From Nakazawaea peltata (taxonomy: Eukaryota; Ascomycota; Pichiomycetes; Alaninales; Pachysolenaceae), in assembly GCA_001599355.1 (NCBI GenBank), contig BCGQ01000008.1:584861-648860 (forward strand): 64,000 nt of DNA, given 5' to 3'. The position numbers were made by a program, and so were the translations under genes. The notes below the pieces were generated by a model, which worked only from the letters and a program-made list of their open reading frames with translations, ran no database searches and was not told the DNA's origin. Shown here in pieces: positions 11,433 to 21,256 of the stretch. The stretch's first letter is position 1; each line of letters opens with the position of its first letter.

Positions 11433-13502
11433 TCAAGGTTTAGTGTCTCGACACCAACAGTCATCTATTTCATTCTCATACTGAATATAAACATTATCAA
11501 AATGAGAATCGTACTGTCGAAGTAAGTTCTCCACCTTCTCTTTCATCGAAGAGATATTAACTGTGTTTTTAAAATAGATGATATGAATATACCCGGTTAA
11601 TTTACCCTCACTGGTTGGCCAGAACCGAGGAGTGGCATACGTCTTCAAGCCATTGACTGTCATTAAGTCTTGGAAAAACTCATTCTTTAAGAATGATGTT
11701 TTATCATCGGTCAACGATAAAAGTAAGTTAGACACAGCACTCTTCAATAATGGGAGCGAACTTAATAAGATCAACGTTCCGATGAATAATGAGGTCAATG
11801 GGTCAAGAATTTGAACATTGAACAATTTTATGAAAATCGTAGACACTATGACCCCTACACTACCTAAAGTATCTGCTAAAATATGTAAGAAAATTCCATG
11901 CATATTGTCGTCCAAATGAGAAGTCGAAGACGATTGCTTTGTCTCATCTTCTTTAGATGGAGAATGAGAATGAGAATGAGAGTGAGAGTGAGAATGAGAA
12001 GTTTCATGCGAATGTGCATGTGAATGTCCATGGGAATGTCCATGGGAATGCCCATGCGAATGACCCCCTTCACCAGCTCCATGATTGAAAGCAAATATTC
12101 CCACTAAGTTGACAACTAACCCTAAAACACTGATAATCAACAATTCAGTGGTTCTTTCGATATCTACAGGCTTAAATATACGAGACGTACTCTCGATGAA
12201 AATACTCACTACGATACTGATTAACAAACAACCGTTGGTGAAACCAGCCAAATTCTCAATCTTCTTTAATCCAAATGGAAACCTCTGCTGATGCTGACTA
12301 GATGAGCTACTGATAACGTTGGCCATCAATCCCAAGAATAATGATGTACAATCAAGTAACATATGTAATGAGTCACTCAATAAACTTAAAGATTTAGACC
12401 TAAAAGAGTAAAGCAACTGGACAAACATGAAAGATGTGTTTAATAATAAAAATTGAGAAATAGACCTTGTTTCCTTAGCAGTAAATATCTTTTGGATCCA
12501 AAGGAAATCTTGTAATGGAGTCTTTTCATCATTAAATTCCTTGGATGAAGGATCTTCAAAATTCAAGCAATCATTTTCGTTGGGTCTTATGACCACTAAT
12601 GACACCACCAGGTTGAACAATATGTCCTGCACAAGGATCGGCTGGTGGCTCGATATAACGGTTATTAATATATAAATCAAATTGATAATAATGATATTTG
12701 TCCTGTAATGCTGCATAAATTGGTACTTATTGAAGAAACTAGTGAATATTTGGTACTTATTAAATTGTGATAACAATAAAATAGCAGTACATCCAATTGA
12801 GATAATTAACATATTATAGTTGGTGGTATCTTTCAGCTCACCTAATGATTTCTTTGCAATATACAATGAGAATCCACTGACAAGCAATGTCACAATCGAA
12901 GATCTGAAATTTAGCATGGAATTCAAATTGCGTTGGAACATATCTGGAGACACTTCAAAGAGGAAGAAATGAAGTGGTAATAATAACAAGACATACCCAA
13001 GAATATGGCCGATATTTTGGTATAAAACGTAATCATAAACTGTATACGCGAGCCATACTAAATGAGTCTGATGCTTGAATATCCAATTTGTCTCGTTCTT
13101 GATCTCCTTAGACGACTTATCGCTATAACCACTATAGTTGTTAATCAATAAGTTGACCAAGATGAAATTTATGAAATTGATGGACTGAATCAACTTATTG
13201 GCCAAAAGCAAAGCCAAACAACTGATTATCCAAAGCGGTCTCATATACCATGGTAACAAATATCTGGACTGGTCATTGGCAGGTGTCACCACTAATGACG
13301 CTGTAGTCGAGTACGCGGCTATCACAAGCAAAGAACATAGTGTGCTCACTATATAACTTGGAGAGATCAAATTCAATGAAAGAAAAAGAGTCGGGAACGA
13401 CAAATGGAGCGGTGAAAGCTCAATGACGCTCTCAACAAACGACTTCTTGTTCATTACTCGGTCTTTTTCTTGGAGTAGTTCAGTCTGAACCCCCTTGTTC
13501 AT
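11433..13502 (-). CDS. MSC2: Msc2-type cation diffusion facilitator (ER zinc transporter)
   Basis: 689 residues from the ATG at 13502. The N-terminal half has many hydrophobic helices with little conservation. The C-terminal half is a CDF/ZnT domain with SLLSDSLHMLLDC (metal-site Asp/His), a cytosolic His-rich loop of alternating HS/HG dipeptides (roughly residues 485-515) and a second site HILADTLGSVGVIVS, followed by the C-terminal cytosolic domain. This architecture, with its extra N-terminal membrane segments, is that of Msc2, which forms a heteromer with Zrg17 to supply zinc to the ER. The His run lies over a repetitive GAATGN DNA tract (about 11960-12065), a place where length polymorphism is likely. 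Confidence 0.9.
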   Translation of the reverse strand: MNKGVQTELLQEKDRVMNKKSFVESVIELSPLHLSFPTLFLSLNLISPSYIVSTLCSLLVIAAYSTTASLVVTPANDQSRYLLPWYMRPLWIISCLALLLANKLIQSINFINFILVNLLINNYSGYSDKSSKEIKNETNWIFKHQTHLVWLAYTVYDYVLYQNIGHILGYVLLLLPLHFFLFEVSPDMFQRNLNSMLNFRSSIVTLLVSGFSLYIAKKSLGELKDTTNYNMLIISIGCTAILLLSQFNKYQIFTSFFNKYQFMQHYRTNIIIINLIYILITVISSHQPILVQDILFNLVVSLVVIRPNENDCLNFEDPSSKEFNDEKTPLQDFLWIQKIFTAKETRSISQFLLLNTSFMFVQLLYSFRSKSLSLLSDSLHMLLDCTSLFLGLMANVISSSSSQHQQRFPFGLKKIENLAGFTNGCLLISIVVSIFIESTSRIFKPVDIERTTELLIISVLGLVVNLVGIFAFNHGAGEGGHSHGHSHGHSHGHSHAHSHETSHSHSHSHSHSHSPSKEDETKQSSSTSHLDDNMHGIFLHILADTLGSVGVIVSTIFIKLFNVQILDPLTSLFIGTLILLSSLPLLKSAVSNLLLSLTDDKTSFLKNEFFQDLMTVNGLKTYATPRFWPTSEGKLTGYIHIIYFKNTVNISSMKEKVENLLRQYDSHFDNVYIQYENEIDDCWCRDTKP

Positions 13503-14498
13503 GGTTAGTTTTCTCAAGATTGATGGACGCGATGGGAAAGTTGTAATATGCTAAGGATTAAAGTTTGAGGAAATGATGTGATTTTCGTATATAATGAGCA
13601 AAAATGAAATAGTGAAGATGTAAAGGTAACTTTAAAGGAATCTAGAGCAAAATATTAGGGAAAATTGGCTCAGGGCCAAAGTACAGATGAGATGGGTGGG
13701 GCAGAAGAAGTGGGTGGCAGAAGAGATGTGAATGAGCAGAACTAGACAGGGTATAGGATAGGGGTAATATATGAGAAGCTCTTTTTGAATGGAAGTATTA
13801 TTATTCTTCTACATCTGAATTTCCACCTCATTTTCCACTTCGAAAAACCTCCCTCACTTCCATTCTATTCACTAACTGTCACTATCTACCGCCTCATCGA
13901 CCCCTGTTTCGGCTCGATATTTTATTTTTTCTCTCTTTATTTACGATCGGAATAATATTTGGCGCTTTAACAAATAGGTTCAACGCAGAGAAGCCACAGC
14001 GCAGGATCGCGGCGCAGAATTGCAGCGCAGACCTAGCAGAGCACACACAGACCCACCAAAACACCTAACACAGAGCAAACCCAATCACCCAGCACTCAAT
14101 ATACCTACTCCACTACTCCTATCCATTTATCCTCTAGCCACCAACCTCTCTACATGAAACTTCCCCCATCTCCCATGTGTCTCACTCCTTCCAATTGCAG
14201 ATCTCCATCGGCCCTATTCCCCCCTCTTAGCTCTCTTTTTTGTTCCACTTCGTTTCTTTTTTCTTGGTTTTTCCTCGACTTTCTAACATGTGATTCCCAT
14301 CACATACATAATATAATTAATTAGATCCGGAAAAAATTTTAATACTAAAAACGTCATCTTTAATAATACTACGAGTCAGTGGCGGCAAATAGATCAGGAG
14401 AGGGGACTGGAAATCGGAAGAAACATCACATATCGGAAATCCAAGCCCATATCAACTTCAAACTCACCTCCTTTTGCATTACTAATAACAGCGCTAAT
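13503..14498. promoter_or_regulatory. 1-kb divergent intergenic region with GCGCAG direct repeats
   Basis: Separates MSC2 and the histidine-phosphatase gene, transcribed divergently. It contains three GCGCAG motifs in exact 13-bp register (13999-14030), then 200 bp of pyrimidine-rich sequence typical of yeast promoters, then an A/T-rich block (14300-14370). No gene was found. An in-frame extension of the downstream reading frame to 14379 has only GTG as a possible start and is not used. Confidence 0.5.
13999..14037. repeat. 3 x 13-bp direct repeat with GCGCAG core
   Basis: The units start at 13999, 14012 and 14025. Each begins GCGCAG, followed by a variable 7-bp tail. A related ACGCAGAG occurs just upstream at about 13983. 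Confidence 0.75.
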
Positions 14499-15788
14499 AT
14501 GAGAAAGCTTATCCTCATACGGCATGCTACTAGAGTAGACAAACAGGACACGGCAAGTGATCTAGACACATCGTCATGGCTTCTGAATTATGATCCACCT
14601 TTAGATTTGGAGAAAGCGTCGGTCCAGGCCCTGGCGGTCACTGATACCATATTTGCAAACACCGAGCTGCTCCCAGACCAAGAGGTGATAATTCATTCTT
14701 CGCCATATAATAGATGTATTCAGACTCTGGATTTATTGATCAAGAACAAGTCAAATAAACTCCGTGTCGATCAAAGTTTATCGGAATGGTTGAATTACAA
14801 CTTCAACTTGCAATATTTACCTCCAAATGATAACGGAATATCACTCTTAAGTAACGTCAATCAGTATTTATATGACTCACAATCGACTCTTCATAGAGAT
14901 ATGGCCTGGGACCCTTATAAATTCGGCAAACCAGGTGAATATGGTGAATCTTATGATGCTTTTAAGAGACGTTGTTTAACATTCTTGAATTCTTTGATCA
15001 AATTTTATGAAAATAGTGGCAAGACAGTTGTCGTCGTTGCTCATGGTGCAGTGATTTCTTGTTTTATTCAAATATTATTGGCGAGACCAATTTTTAAAGA
15101 TGTGCCGTTATGTTCTCCGATTATATTGACTAAACTTAATCAGAATTTGTTCAGACTCAACTCAGATATCGATTTCTTGGACAAATATAACAATACTGTG
15201 TATAAACTTAAAGATTTGACACTCCCAGTTGAGTATCAAACAAACATTTTCATTGATCCAGAAGGAGACAGCGATTATAGCGATGGGGAGACTAAAACTA
15301 CGATCAGGGATCGTCCTCACCGTGCTGAAGATGACGATGATGATGATGACGACTTTGATGGAGAAGATGAAGGTATCACATTTAAAGTAAGAAGCAGATC
15401 TAACACGACTGGCTCGATACATCCGGATAAAAGAGCAGCAGTTTTACTTGCATCGAATTCAGAGACAAATTTCAATGATCTCAAGAAGAGATTTTTCGCA
15501 TTCACTAATGATAAAGAACCTGATCACGAGGAACAACAAATCGAAAAGACCACTTCTTCCAGTAGTATGAGTAGTGGAGAGGAAGAAGTGTTGTTGAATT
15601 TCAATAAAGAATCAAACAGCATAAAACCACAATTACAACAGTTGAATTCAAGCAAACCTACAGAGAAAGTAGATGATACTTTGCAACAGCTCTTGTTTGG
15701 AAAGCTGAACACGGCTAAAAATAATAATAGTTTGTATGATATTGATGAGGAAGATAGTGATGACTACTGGTTTGGGTTTAATAGATAG
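14499..15788 (+). CDS. histidine-phosphatase (phosphoglycerate-mutase-like) protein with acidic tail
   Basis: 429 residues from the ATG at 14499. The N-terminal about 200 residues form a histidine-phosphatase domain: LIRHATR with phospho-acceptor His9, SPYNRCIQT with Arg72, GESYDAF with Glu150, and VVAHGAVIS with second catalytic His182. The remaining about 230 residues are hydrophilic, with an Asp run (nine consecutive, about 276-284) and Ser/Glu-rich stretches, ending SDDYWFGFNR. All catalytic residues are present, so it is probably an active phosphatase. The substrate cannot be told. The N-terminal fold occurs in several yeast families (Tfc7, Det1, Pmu1); I could not match it securely to one of them. 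Confidence 0.8.
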   Translation: MRKLILIRHATRVDKQDTASDLDTSSWLLNYDPPLDLEKASVQALAVTDTIFANTELLPDQEVIIHSSPYNRCIQTLDLLIKNKSNKLRVDQSLSEWLNYNFNLQYLPPNDNGISLLSNVNQYLYDSQSTLHRDMAWDPYKFGKPGEYGESYDAFKRRCLTFLNSLIKFYENSGKTVVVVAHGAVISCFIQILLARPIFKDVPLCSPIILTKLNQNLFRLNSDIDFLDKYNNTVYKLKDLTLPVEYQTNIFIDPEGDSDYSDGETKTTIRDRPHRAEDDDDDDDDFDGEDEGITFKVRSRSNTTGSIHPDKRAAVLLASNSETNFNDLKKRFFAFTNDKEPDHEEQQIEKTTSSSSMSSGEEEVLLNFNKESNSIKPQLQQLNSSKPTEKVDDTLQQLLFGKLNTAKNNNSLYDIDEEDSDDYWFGFNR

Positions 15789-15821
15789 ATATATATAAAG
15801 GAAATGAGTTTATTTTCTAGA

Positions 15822-16961
15822 TCAAGAGTATTTCTCACTGTATTTACGTAAGGCAGCAATATTGAAGAGAGGAATCACTTCAGAAGCGTCTGAAATCTCG
15901 ACAGATGAATTGGCAAAGATCAGATCATTCTTGATGACATTGAATTGGTTGTTCTCCAAAGTGAGGAGGCTTAATGAACTGTTCTCTAATGATACAACGA
16001 CTTGCAGATCATTGGACGAGAAATCAACGATGTCGGAGTCCAAAGAAACTCTAGAATGCAATTCAAATTTGGAGTCCAACACAAGCAACTCCTTAGATCT
16101 CTCCAAAACTATTAAATACAAGTCATGGAATTGACCAATTTTCAAGACCGGCTGTTCTCTTGAGTCTAAGTCTGGGTAGAACTGACTCAATTCAACCCTC
16201 TGTAATAACTGGAAGTTCTCTAAACTCCAGCAGCATATGAATGGATCACCTCCTCCTGTAATCAATTTACTCTCTTTTACATTAACCAAGGTGCTTGAGA
16301 TGAAATTTAAATGCTCGAAAAGGAAGGTCTCAATCACATACAGATTAGGATAATTGGAGATCTTGATGTGTTCATCTCTGTCTGTGGTGATCACAAACTC
16401 TTTACCTTCCTTGTTCACAAAGTTATTTACAGTAGTCAACATAGAAACATGACCCAAAATTGGAGTCAAATCGTCCTCCTCTTCATTCAACAGAATCTTG
16501 TAGACATCACCAAATTTGTCACCTACCAATACATTCTTTTTAGCCAGATCCAAGACCAATGAGCAAGGTCTCTTAGCAAGTGACACTCTTTTCATCATTT
16601 CAAGTTTCCCGCCCTCCAATCTCTTGAAGAGAACACACAGTTTGTCTGTGTCAGTACTCAAGACGACGACATCGTCATCTACAACCAAGTTTCTGATGAA
16701 ATTATTAATCTTTGGGGCAGTGGCTCCAGGTGTAGGAACCTTTGGAATCTTCGTAACGTTTCCTTTACCTTTCTCTTGTTCCAACTTGGCGATTTTCTCC
16801 TGCTGTTGTTTCTTCAAAATGTATGTAGAGTCTAACTCATCTCTCCAAGACTGTATAAGCTCACCAGAGGAGAGGTCGAAGATTTGTAAAGTCTGCTTGG
16901 CAGCAGCAAACAAAATCGAGTTCTTCTGGTCAACTTCGACCAACTGGAAAGGATGCTTCAT
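15822..16961 (-). CDS. TRM82: Trm82, WD-repeat subunit of tRNA m7G46 methyltransferase
   Basis: 379 residues. It is the non-catalytic partner of Trm8, making N7-methylguanosine at position 46 of tRNAs. Beta-propeller segments are visible: HPFQLVEVDQKNSILFAAA at the N-terminus, KRPCSLVLD, VGDKFGDVYKI, LGHVSMLT, TTDRDEHIKIS and GGGDPFICCWS. The basic/acidic linker around residues 45-75 (KKQQQEKIAKLEQEKGKG) is typical of Trm82. It converges with the histidine-phosphatase gene (33 bp between stops) and lies downstream of PHR1 on the same strand. Confidence 0.93.
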   Translation of the reverse strand: MKHPFQLVEVDQKNSILFAAAKQTLQIFDLSSGELIQSWRDELDSTYILKKQQQEKIAKLEQEKGKGNVTKIPKVPTPGATAPKINNFIRNLVVDDDVVVLSTDTDKLCVLFKRLEGGKLEMMKRVSLAKRPCSLVLDLAKKNVLVGDKFGDVYKILLNEEEDDLTPILGHVSMLTTVNNFVNKEGKEFVITTDRDEHIKISNYPNLYVIETFLFEHLNFISSTLVNVKESKLITGGGDPFICCWSLENFQLLQRVELSQFYPDLDSREQPVLKIGQFHDLYLIVLERSKELLVLDSKFELHSRVSLDSDIVDFSSNDLQVVVSLENSSLSLLTLENNQFNVIKNDLIFANSSVEISDASEVIPLFNIAALRKYSEKYS

Positions 16962-17081
16962 CTCAAACGTTCTTCTCTATCCTACAGATCACGTCCTAAT
17001 CTACAAACTAAAGGGCAAAGGCTAGAAATTTTTTTTACACTATGAAAAATTTTCGAGATGAGCTCGAGGAAAATTTACGCA

Positions 17082-18656
17082 CTATAAACAAGCTTTAAAA
17101 TTCGATATGAAGGTCTCCTTGGAGGATTTGTAATCTACTATGGGAGGGATATAATTGTCTTTTTTGAAATGGGGGATCCATTGCTTGACGAATTCGTAGT
17201 CGGGATCGTAACGCTTTTGTTGTAGTTCTGGATTGAATACCCGGAAGAAAGGCTGGCAATTGATCCCTGTACTGGAAACAAACCCCCACCCACCGTTATT
17301 TGACAGGAAATCTCCATCTATTAATTTGGTCATGAAATAATCTTCACCTAATCTCCAATCGATATTTAAGTTTTTGACCAAAAAAGTAGACACGCACATA
17401 CGACACCTGTTGTCTATGTAACCATCTTTGTTCAATTTTTTCATAGACAGGTCGATGAACGGATAACCCGTTTCTCCTTGACACCACTTTTCTAATAAAT
17501 CGGGGTCATTTTCCCATTTGTATTGGATTGTCTTCATATTGTATGGGAGACGCATCACCATGTGGGGGAACTCCACCATTTTGTGTCTGTAGAAATCTCT
17601 CCAAGCTACCTCTCTAATGAACAGTGTGGAACTTGCTCGTTTACCTTCGTTATATTGTAGTTCGAACACCTTATTGACAATCCATCTGGTTGAAATCAAC
17701 CCCACATTTATGTACGGACTCAATTTGGATGAGTTATCTTGCAGAGGGAAATCTTTGGACTCCTCGTAGTCAGGTAGATTCTTTTCTATATATTCTTGAG
17801 CTATCTTTTGGATCTCAGATTCTTCAGATGGGTATAATGATTTCATATGTTTTAGAGTCTGGGTATCGATCTTTTGATCATTTCCCACTTTCATTTCCAA
17901 CTTGGATTCTACGGAGTGCTTTGGATTTTTCATTGGCAAGTCACTGATCTCCAAATAATCATTCTTTTCCTGATTGTGTAAGTGTCTGCACCAATCATTA
18001 TACCAAGCCTTGAATACCTTGAAAGGAGTTCCTGTCTTGGATTTGATCAATTCCGGTGCAACAATACATTGGTCATGTAACAATTCAAAATACCATCCAT
18101 TTTCATCAAACTTCTTAGCAATATCATGATCTCTTCTTAATTCATCTATCTCATACTCGAAATTAGCTGTAATATTATGGATCTTGAATTTCTCACATAT
18201 CTCGACCAACTTCTTCAAATAATCCCTATTTTCAATTGTTTCCACAATAAGAGGGATATTGAGCTTGTTTAAGTTTGCTTTCAAACTCTCTAAACTTCTA
18301 GTGATAAGATTGATCTTAATATTGGCCAATGAATGCAGTCGATATTCTTCCGGTGACAAAATATACAACACAATTAAAGGTTTGTTGAGCTTCTTCAGGA
18401 TTTCGCTGGCCTTTCTTAGACCTCTGTTATCATTCACTCTTAAATCACTTCTCAACCAATGTAAAACATGATCCCCATCTTTTTGGGGGGTTTTAATTTT
18501 TCGCTTCTTCGAAGTGTTTACTAATTCTTGGTATGGCGTAGGAATTGACCCTTCAATCCATTTTTGAGCAATCGTCTTGTTCTTGTACTCCCTCTTGATC
18601 GCTTTATTCACTCCACTCTTTATAACATCTTCCAGTTTTCTCTTAACACCAACCAT
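17082..18656 (-). CDS. PHR1: Phr1, deoxyribodipyrimidine photolyase
   Basis: 524-residue light-dependent enzyme that splits cyclobutane pyrimidine dimers. A photolyase alpha/beta domain (HWLRSDLRVNDNRGL, about 65-79) is followed by the FAD-binding helical domain with LFIREVAWRDFYRHK, WCQGETGYPF, DGYIDNRCRM and NGGWGFVSSTGINCQPFFR. The residue in FID-x-SMKKL is conserved Ala in the family (VDAAM) and is encoded by CTG (17448-17450). The basic N-terminal 60 residues fit a nuclear or mitochondrial targeting extension. Confidence 0.95.
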   Translation of the reverse strand: MVGVKRKLEDVIKSGVNKAIKREYKNKTIAQKWIEGSIPTPYQELVNTSKKRKIKTPQKDGDHVLHWLRSDLRVNDNRGLRKASEILKKLNKPLIVLYILSPEEYRLHSLANIKINLITRSLESLKANLNKLNIPLIVETIENRDYLKKLVEICEKFKIHNITANFEYEIDELRRDHDIAKKFDENGWYFELLHDQCIVAPELIKSKTGTPFKVFKAWYNDWCRHLHNQEKNDYLEISDLPMKNPKHSVESKLEMKVGNDQKIDTQTLKHMKSLYPSEESEIQKIAQEYIEKNLPDYEESKDFPLQDNSSKLSPYINVGLISTRWIVNKVFELQYNEGKRASSTLFIREVAWRDFYRHKMVEFPHMVMRLPYNMKTIQYKWENDPDLLEKWCQGETGYPFIDLSMKKLNKDGYIDNRCRMCVSTFLVKNLNIDWRLGEDYFMTKLIDGDFLSNNGGWGFVSSTGINCQPFFRVFNPELQQKRYDPDYEFVKQWIPHFKKDNYIPPIVDYKSSKETFISNFKACL

Positions 18657-18744
18657 ATTTTACTTTAATCCTACAGAAGAATCTGTTTAAAAAAGGGGAG
18701 ATTTTTTCCCTTATATAAGCGAAAACTTTAAATAGCAAGCAAGC

Positions 18745-21120
18745 TTAAGCGAGGACACCAGCGGTATAAGCAAGGGACCAAGTTAAGGACATACCATTAT
18801 CCAACCAATTTTTGTTGAATGAGGGCAGAGCGAAGAAATCCCACAGCTGTTTGGGGTCATATAAGGCCAAATTCAACATCAAAATTCCCTTCCAACCATC
18901 ATTTAATGTAGTGACATGATTTTGTAAGAGAGATTTCCATTCTTGCTCAACAAATACAGGATCTCTAATGTAAGAAGAAATAGGGGTGGTAGGTAACATA
19001 TGAATTCCTTGGATATACTCCAAATTAATACCGAAGTAGGTTGCATGGTCGATCTTATTTTCGAATAAAATACCACTCACTTTGTTTCTGATCATTTGAG
19101 GTGGTTGAACTTGATTATCATCTTTGTAGAGCATGTAGTTATTCATACTATTTCTCATTACCAGTAACATTAAGTTTCCAACCATTTCGGTGTTCTTGTT
19201 GGCTGTAACCAGTCCCCATAACTTCACCAGGTAAGCAAAATGGTAATCTTCAGAGGAACTCTCTTCATCTTTACCATCGAACGAGGCAAATAAACCTTTG
19301 GCCCATGAATGTCCATTGAACCAATCGAAAGATCTGAATTCTGGGAAATGTTGATCTTTTACAGGATTGGCAACATCTTTAACAAGGAAATCAAAGTATT
19401 GTTTGTTCTTCTGCAAGAAAGAGCCATCTCCAATCTCTTTGTCACACAGAGCTACAACCAGAGCAGCATGAATATGATACCCATAGTGGAAATGATGATC
19501 ATTATAATGAGTATTTCCGAAATCTCTGAAAATATCACCGTCAAGACCAGCTGAAGAAACCAATCCTCCCCAAGTTTGATCATAAACTAATGGACATTGT
19601 TGCTGATTGGTACTAAATCTTTCAATGGCAGCTTTAACCTTCTGCAAAAACGATTGACCCATTTGCTTATCCTTGAGAATAAATACAATAACGTATAAAA
19701 CCATCGCATACTTGTCCAAGATCTTACCAGAACTGTACATGGAATCTGTATGAGAGATATTAAGTACATCATCTGCAATATCAGCAAGACTCAGTTCCCT
19801 GATCTTGGAAAGTTGTTCATCCGTATAAGAAGGTGTCTTTCCTTCAGGTACAAGCCTAGACCACGGAGCAAATTGGATAGAAGATGGAAGACTCTCCACC
19901 ATAGCCAACTTATCAGACAAAACCAGCTGCATTGAACCTGCAATAGTACTATCCAAATTCAAACCCTGACACACTTTAGATGACATCACGGAACTGTCAA
20001 ATGATTGGACATGGTGAGGAAGGGCATAAAAGACACTCTGATTATTTCCTCCTTCAATTTTATAGTTGAACTGATAGCTTGCCAGCTTGCTGTCACTAGA
20101 AACACTGGAGCTGATCTTACATCCAGTGGCATATCCACCACAGCCTTGATCATACAGATCATGAACTCCGGACAGTATTTGAATTACACAACTTTTTGTA
20201 CCTCCAACGACAATCTTCTGAGGAGATTCCAACTTTACTGAGATGTTACTGTTGCCGGTGGTATCCCAAATATAAAGACTCCAGCTAATGTTGTTATTTA
20301 ATTTTACGATATATTTTTGAATCATATTTCCAATAGTTTTTGATGACTCTAAATTGGCAAATCCAATTCCCGAGTAAAGAACAGGGTTTAAACCTTGATA
20401 AATACCCGTAACAAATCCCATACCTTGTATAAAAGGCATCTTCAAAGAACTGTTGGAAGAATCTTTTGAGTACAAATTCAGGACACAACTGAACTTCTCG
20501 CATTTATCAAGAGACATTGCCACCGAGTTCTTATTGAACTCTTGGGCACTTAAGACAAACGATTTGATCCCCAGTGGATTAAAGAAATATTGGGTGGCAT
20601 TTGGGTCTTGAGGACTGGCTCCATAAACTCTCTGTTCCTTAGTAGTGTGAGAGATAGCCATACCAAAAAATTCATTCTCATCTTTCTTGTTAGTGTACCA
20701 AAGAGAGTAAGGATGAGTCCAAACCGGAGCTGTTTGGTCATCTAATAACATATTTGTGTAAAAAGAATTGGTCTCAACTGGGTATGTTTTCTTCGACTTG
20801 CTGTCGAAGTCATCATAAACAGTGGGCTCATTCAAAGGGACCGGGTGGTTTGCAACCTTGAATACCGAGGTAGGGTCAGCGATTTCAATTGCTGTGAAGA
20901 TATCTTTCCCATCAGTTTTCACTGCTTGAACAGGTTTCGAATTTCCACCAGATGGTGGAGCCATCGCTGGTCTGGAATAACCCTGCAGAGCCGATGGAGG
21001 AGGCAGTTGAGGCCTCGAATATTGCTGTTGTTGAATAGGTTGTTGCTGATTTTGCGATTGAGCAATATGCTGCTCAACTTTAGCCTTCAGCTTGTTGAAT
21101 AAATGTCCCAGAAGTCCCAT
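18745..21120 (-). CDS. ACF2: GH81 endo-1,3-beta-glucanase (Acf2/Eng2-like)
   Basis: 791 residues. There is no signal peptide. A Gln/Pro-rich N-terminus (about 20-70) precedes a full-length GH81 domain with PVPLNEPTVYDDF, ETNSFYTNMLL, the catalytic-region block THYNDHHFHYGY (about 563-574) and SFDWFNGHSWAKGLFA. Lack of a leader and length near 780 match the intracellular Acf2/Eng2 enzyme rather than secreted Eng1. Just after YGY, CTG codons at 19459-19461 and 19447-19449 give AAAVVAA under CTG=Ala, matching the alanine-rich block of GH81 enzymes. It may process glucan in sporulation or autolysis, by family analogy. Confidence 0.92.
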   Translation of the reverse strand: MGLLGHLFNKLKAKVEQHIAQSQNQQQPIQQQQYSRPQLPPPSALQGYSRPAMAPPSGGNSKPVQAVKTDGKDIFTAIEIADPTSVFKVANHPVPLNEPTVYDDFDSKSKKTYPVETNSFYTNMLLDDQTAPVWTHPYSLWYTNKKDENEFFGMAISHTTKEQRVYGASPQDPNATQYFFNPLGIKSFVLSAQEFNKNSVAMSLDKCEKFSCVLNLYSKDSSNSSLKMPFIQGMGFVTGIYQGLNPVLYSGIGFANLESSKTIGNMIQKYIVKLNNNISWSLYIWDTTGNSNISVKLESPQKIVVGGTKSCVIQILSGVHDLYDQGCGGYATGCKISSSVSSDSKLASYQFNYKIEGGNNQSVFYALPHHVQSFDSSVMSSKVCQGLNLDSTIAGSMQLVLSDKLAMVESLPSSIQFAPWSRLVPEGKTPSYTDEQLSKIRELSLADIADDVLNISHTDSMYSSGKILDKYAMVLYVIVFILKDKQMGQSFLQKVKAAIERFSTNQQQCPLVYDQTWGGLVSSAGLDGDIFRDFGNTHYNDHHFHYGYHIHAALVVALCDKEIGDGSFLQKNKQYFDFLVKDVANPVKDQHFPEFRSFDWFNGHSWAKGLFASFDGKDEESSSEDYHFAYLVKLWGLVTANKNTEMVGNLMLLVMRNSMNNYMLYKDDNQVQPPQMIRNKVSGILFENKIDHATYFGINLEYIQGIHMLPTTPISSYIRDPVFVEQEWKSLLQNHVTTLNDGWKGILMLNLALYDPKQLWDFFALPSFNKNWLDNGMSLTWSLAYTAGVLA

Positions 21121-21256
21121 TGTTGTCTACTTAGATCCCTTACTCGAAATTGAAAAATGTCATATGTAAACAGATTGGGGAGAAATTTCAGATCCCCAAA
21201 GAGGATATAAAATGGGGGTTAAATTCGTAAAACGCTGAGGGGTGATTTATTAGTTA

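Noticed and set aside
11876-12094. Frame with Met/Ile-Pro repeats opposite to or offset from the MSC2 His loop
   Set aside because: It is a frame-shifted reading of the HS/HG dipeptide repeat in MSC2.
14379-14498. N-terminal extension of the histidine-phosphatase protein from a GTG codon
   Set aside because: It has no ATG, and the family motif LIRHATR lies just after the ATG at 14499.
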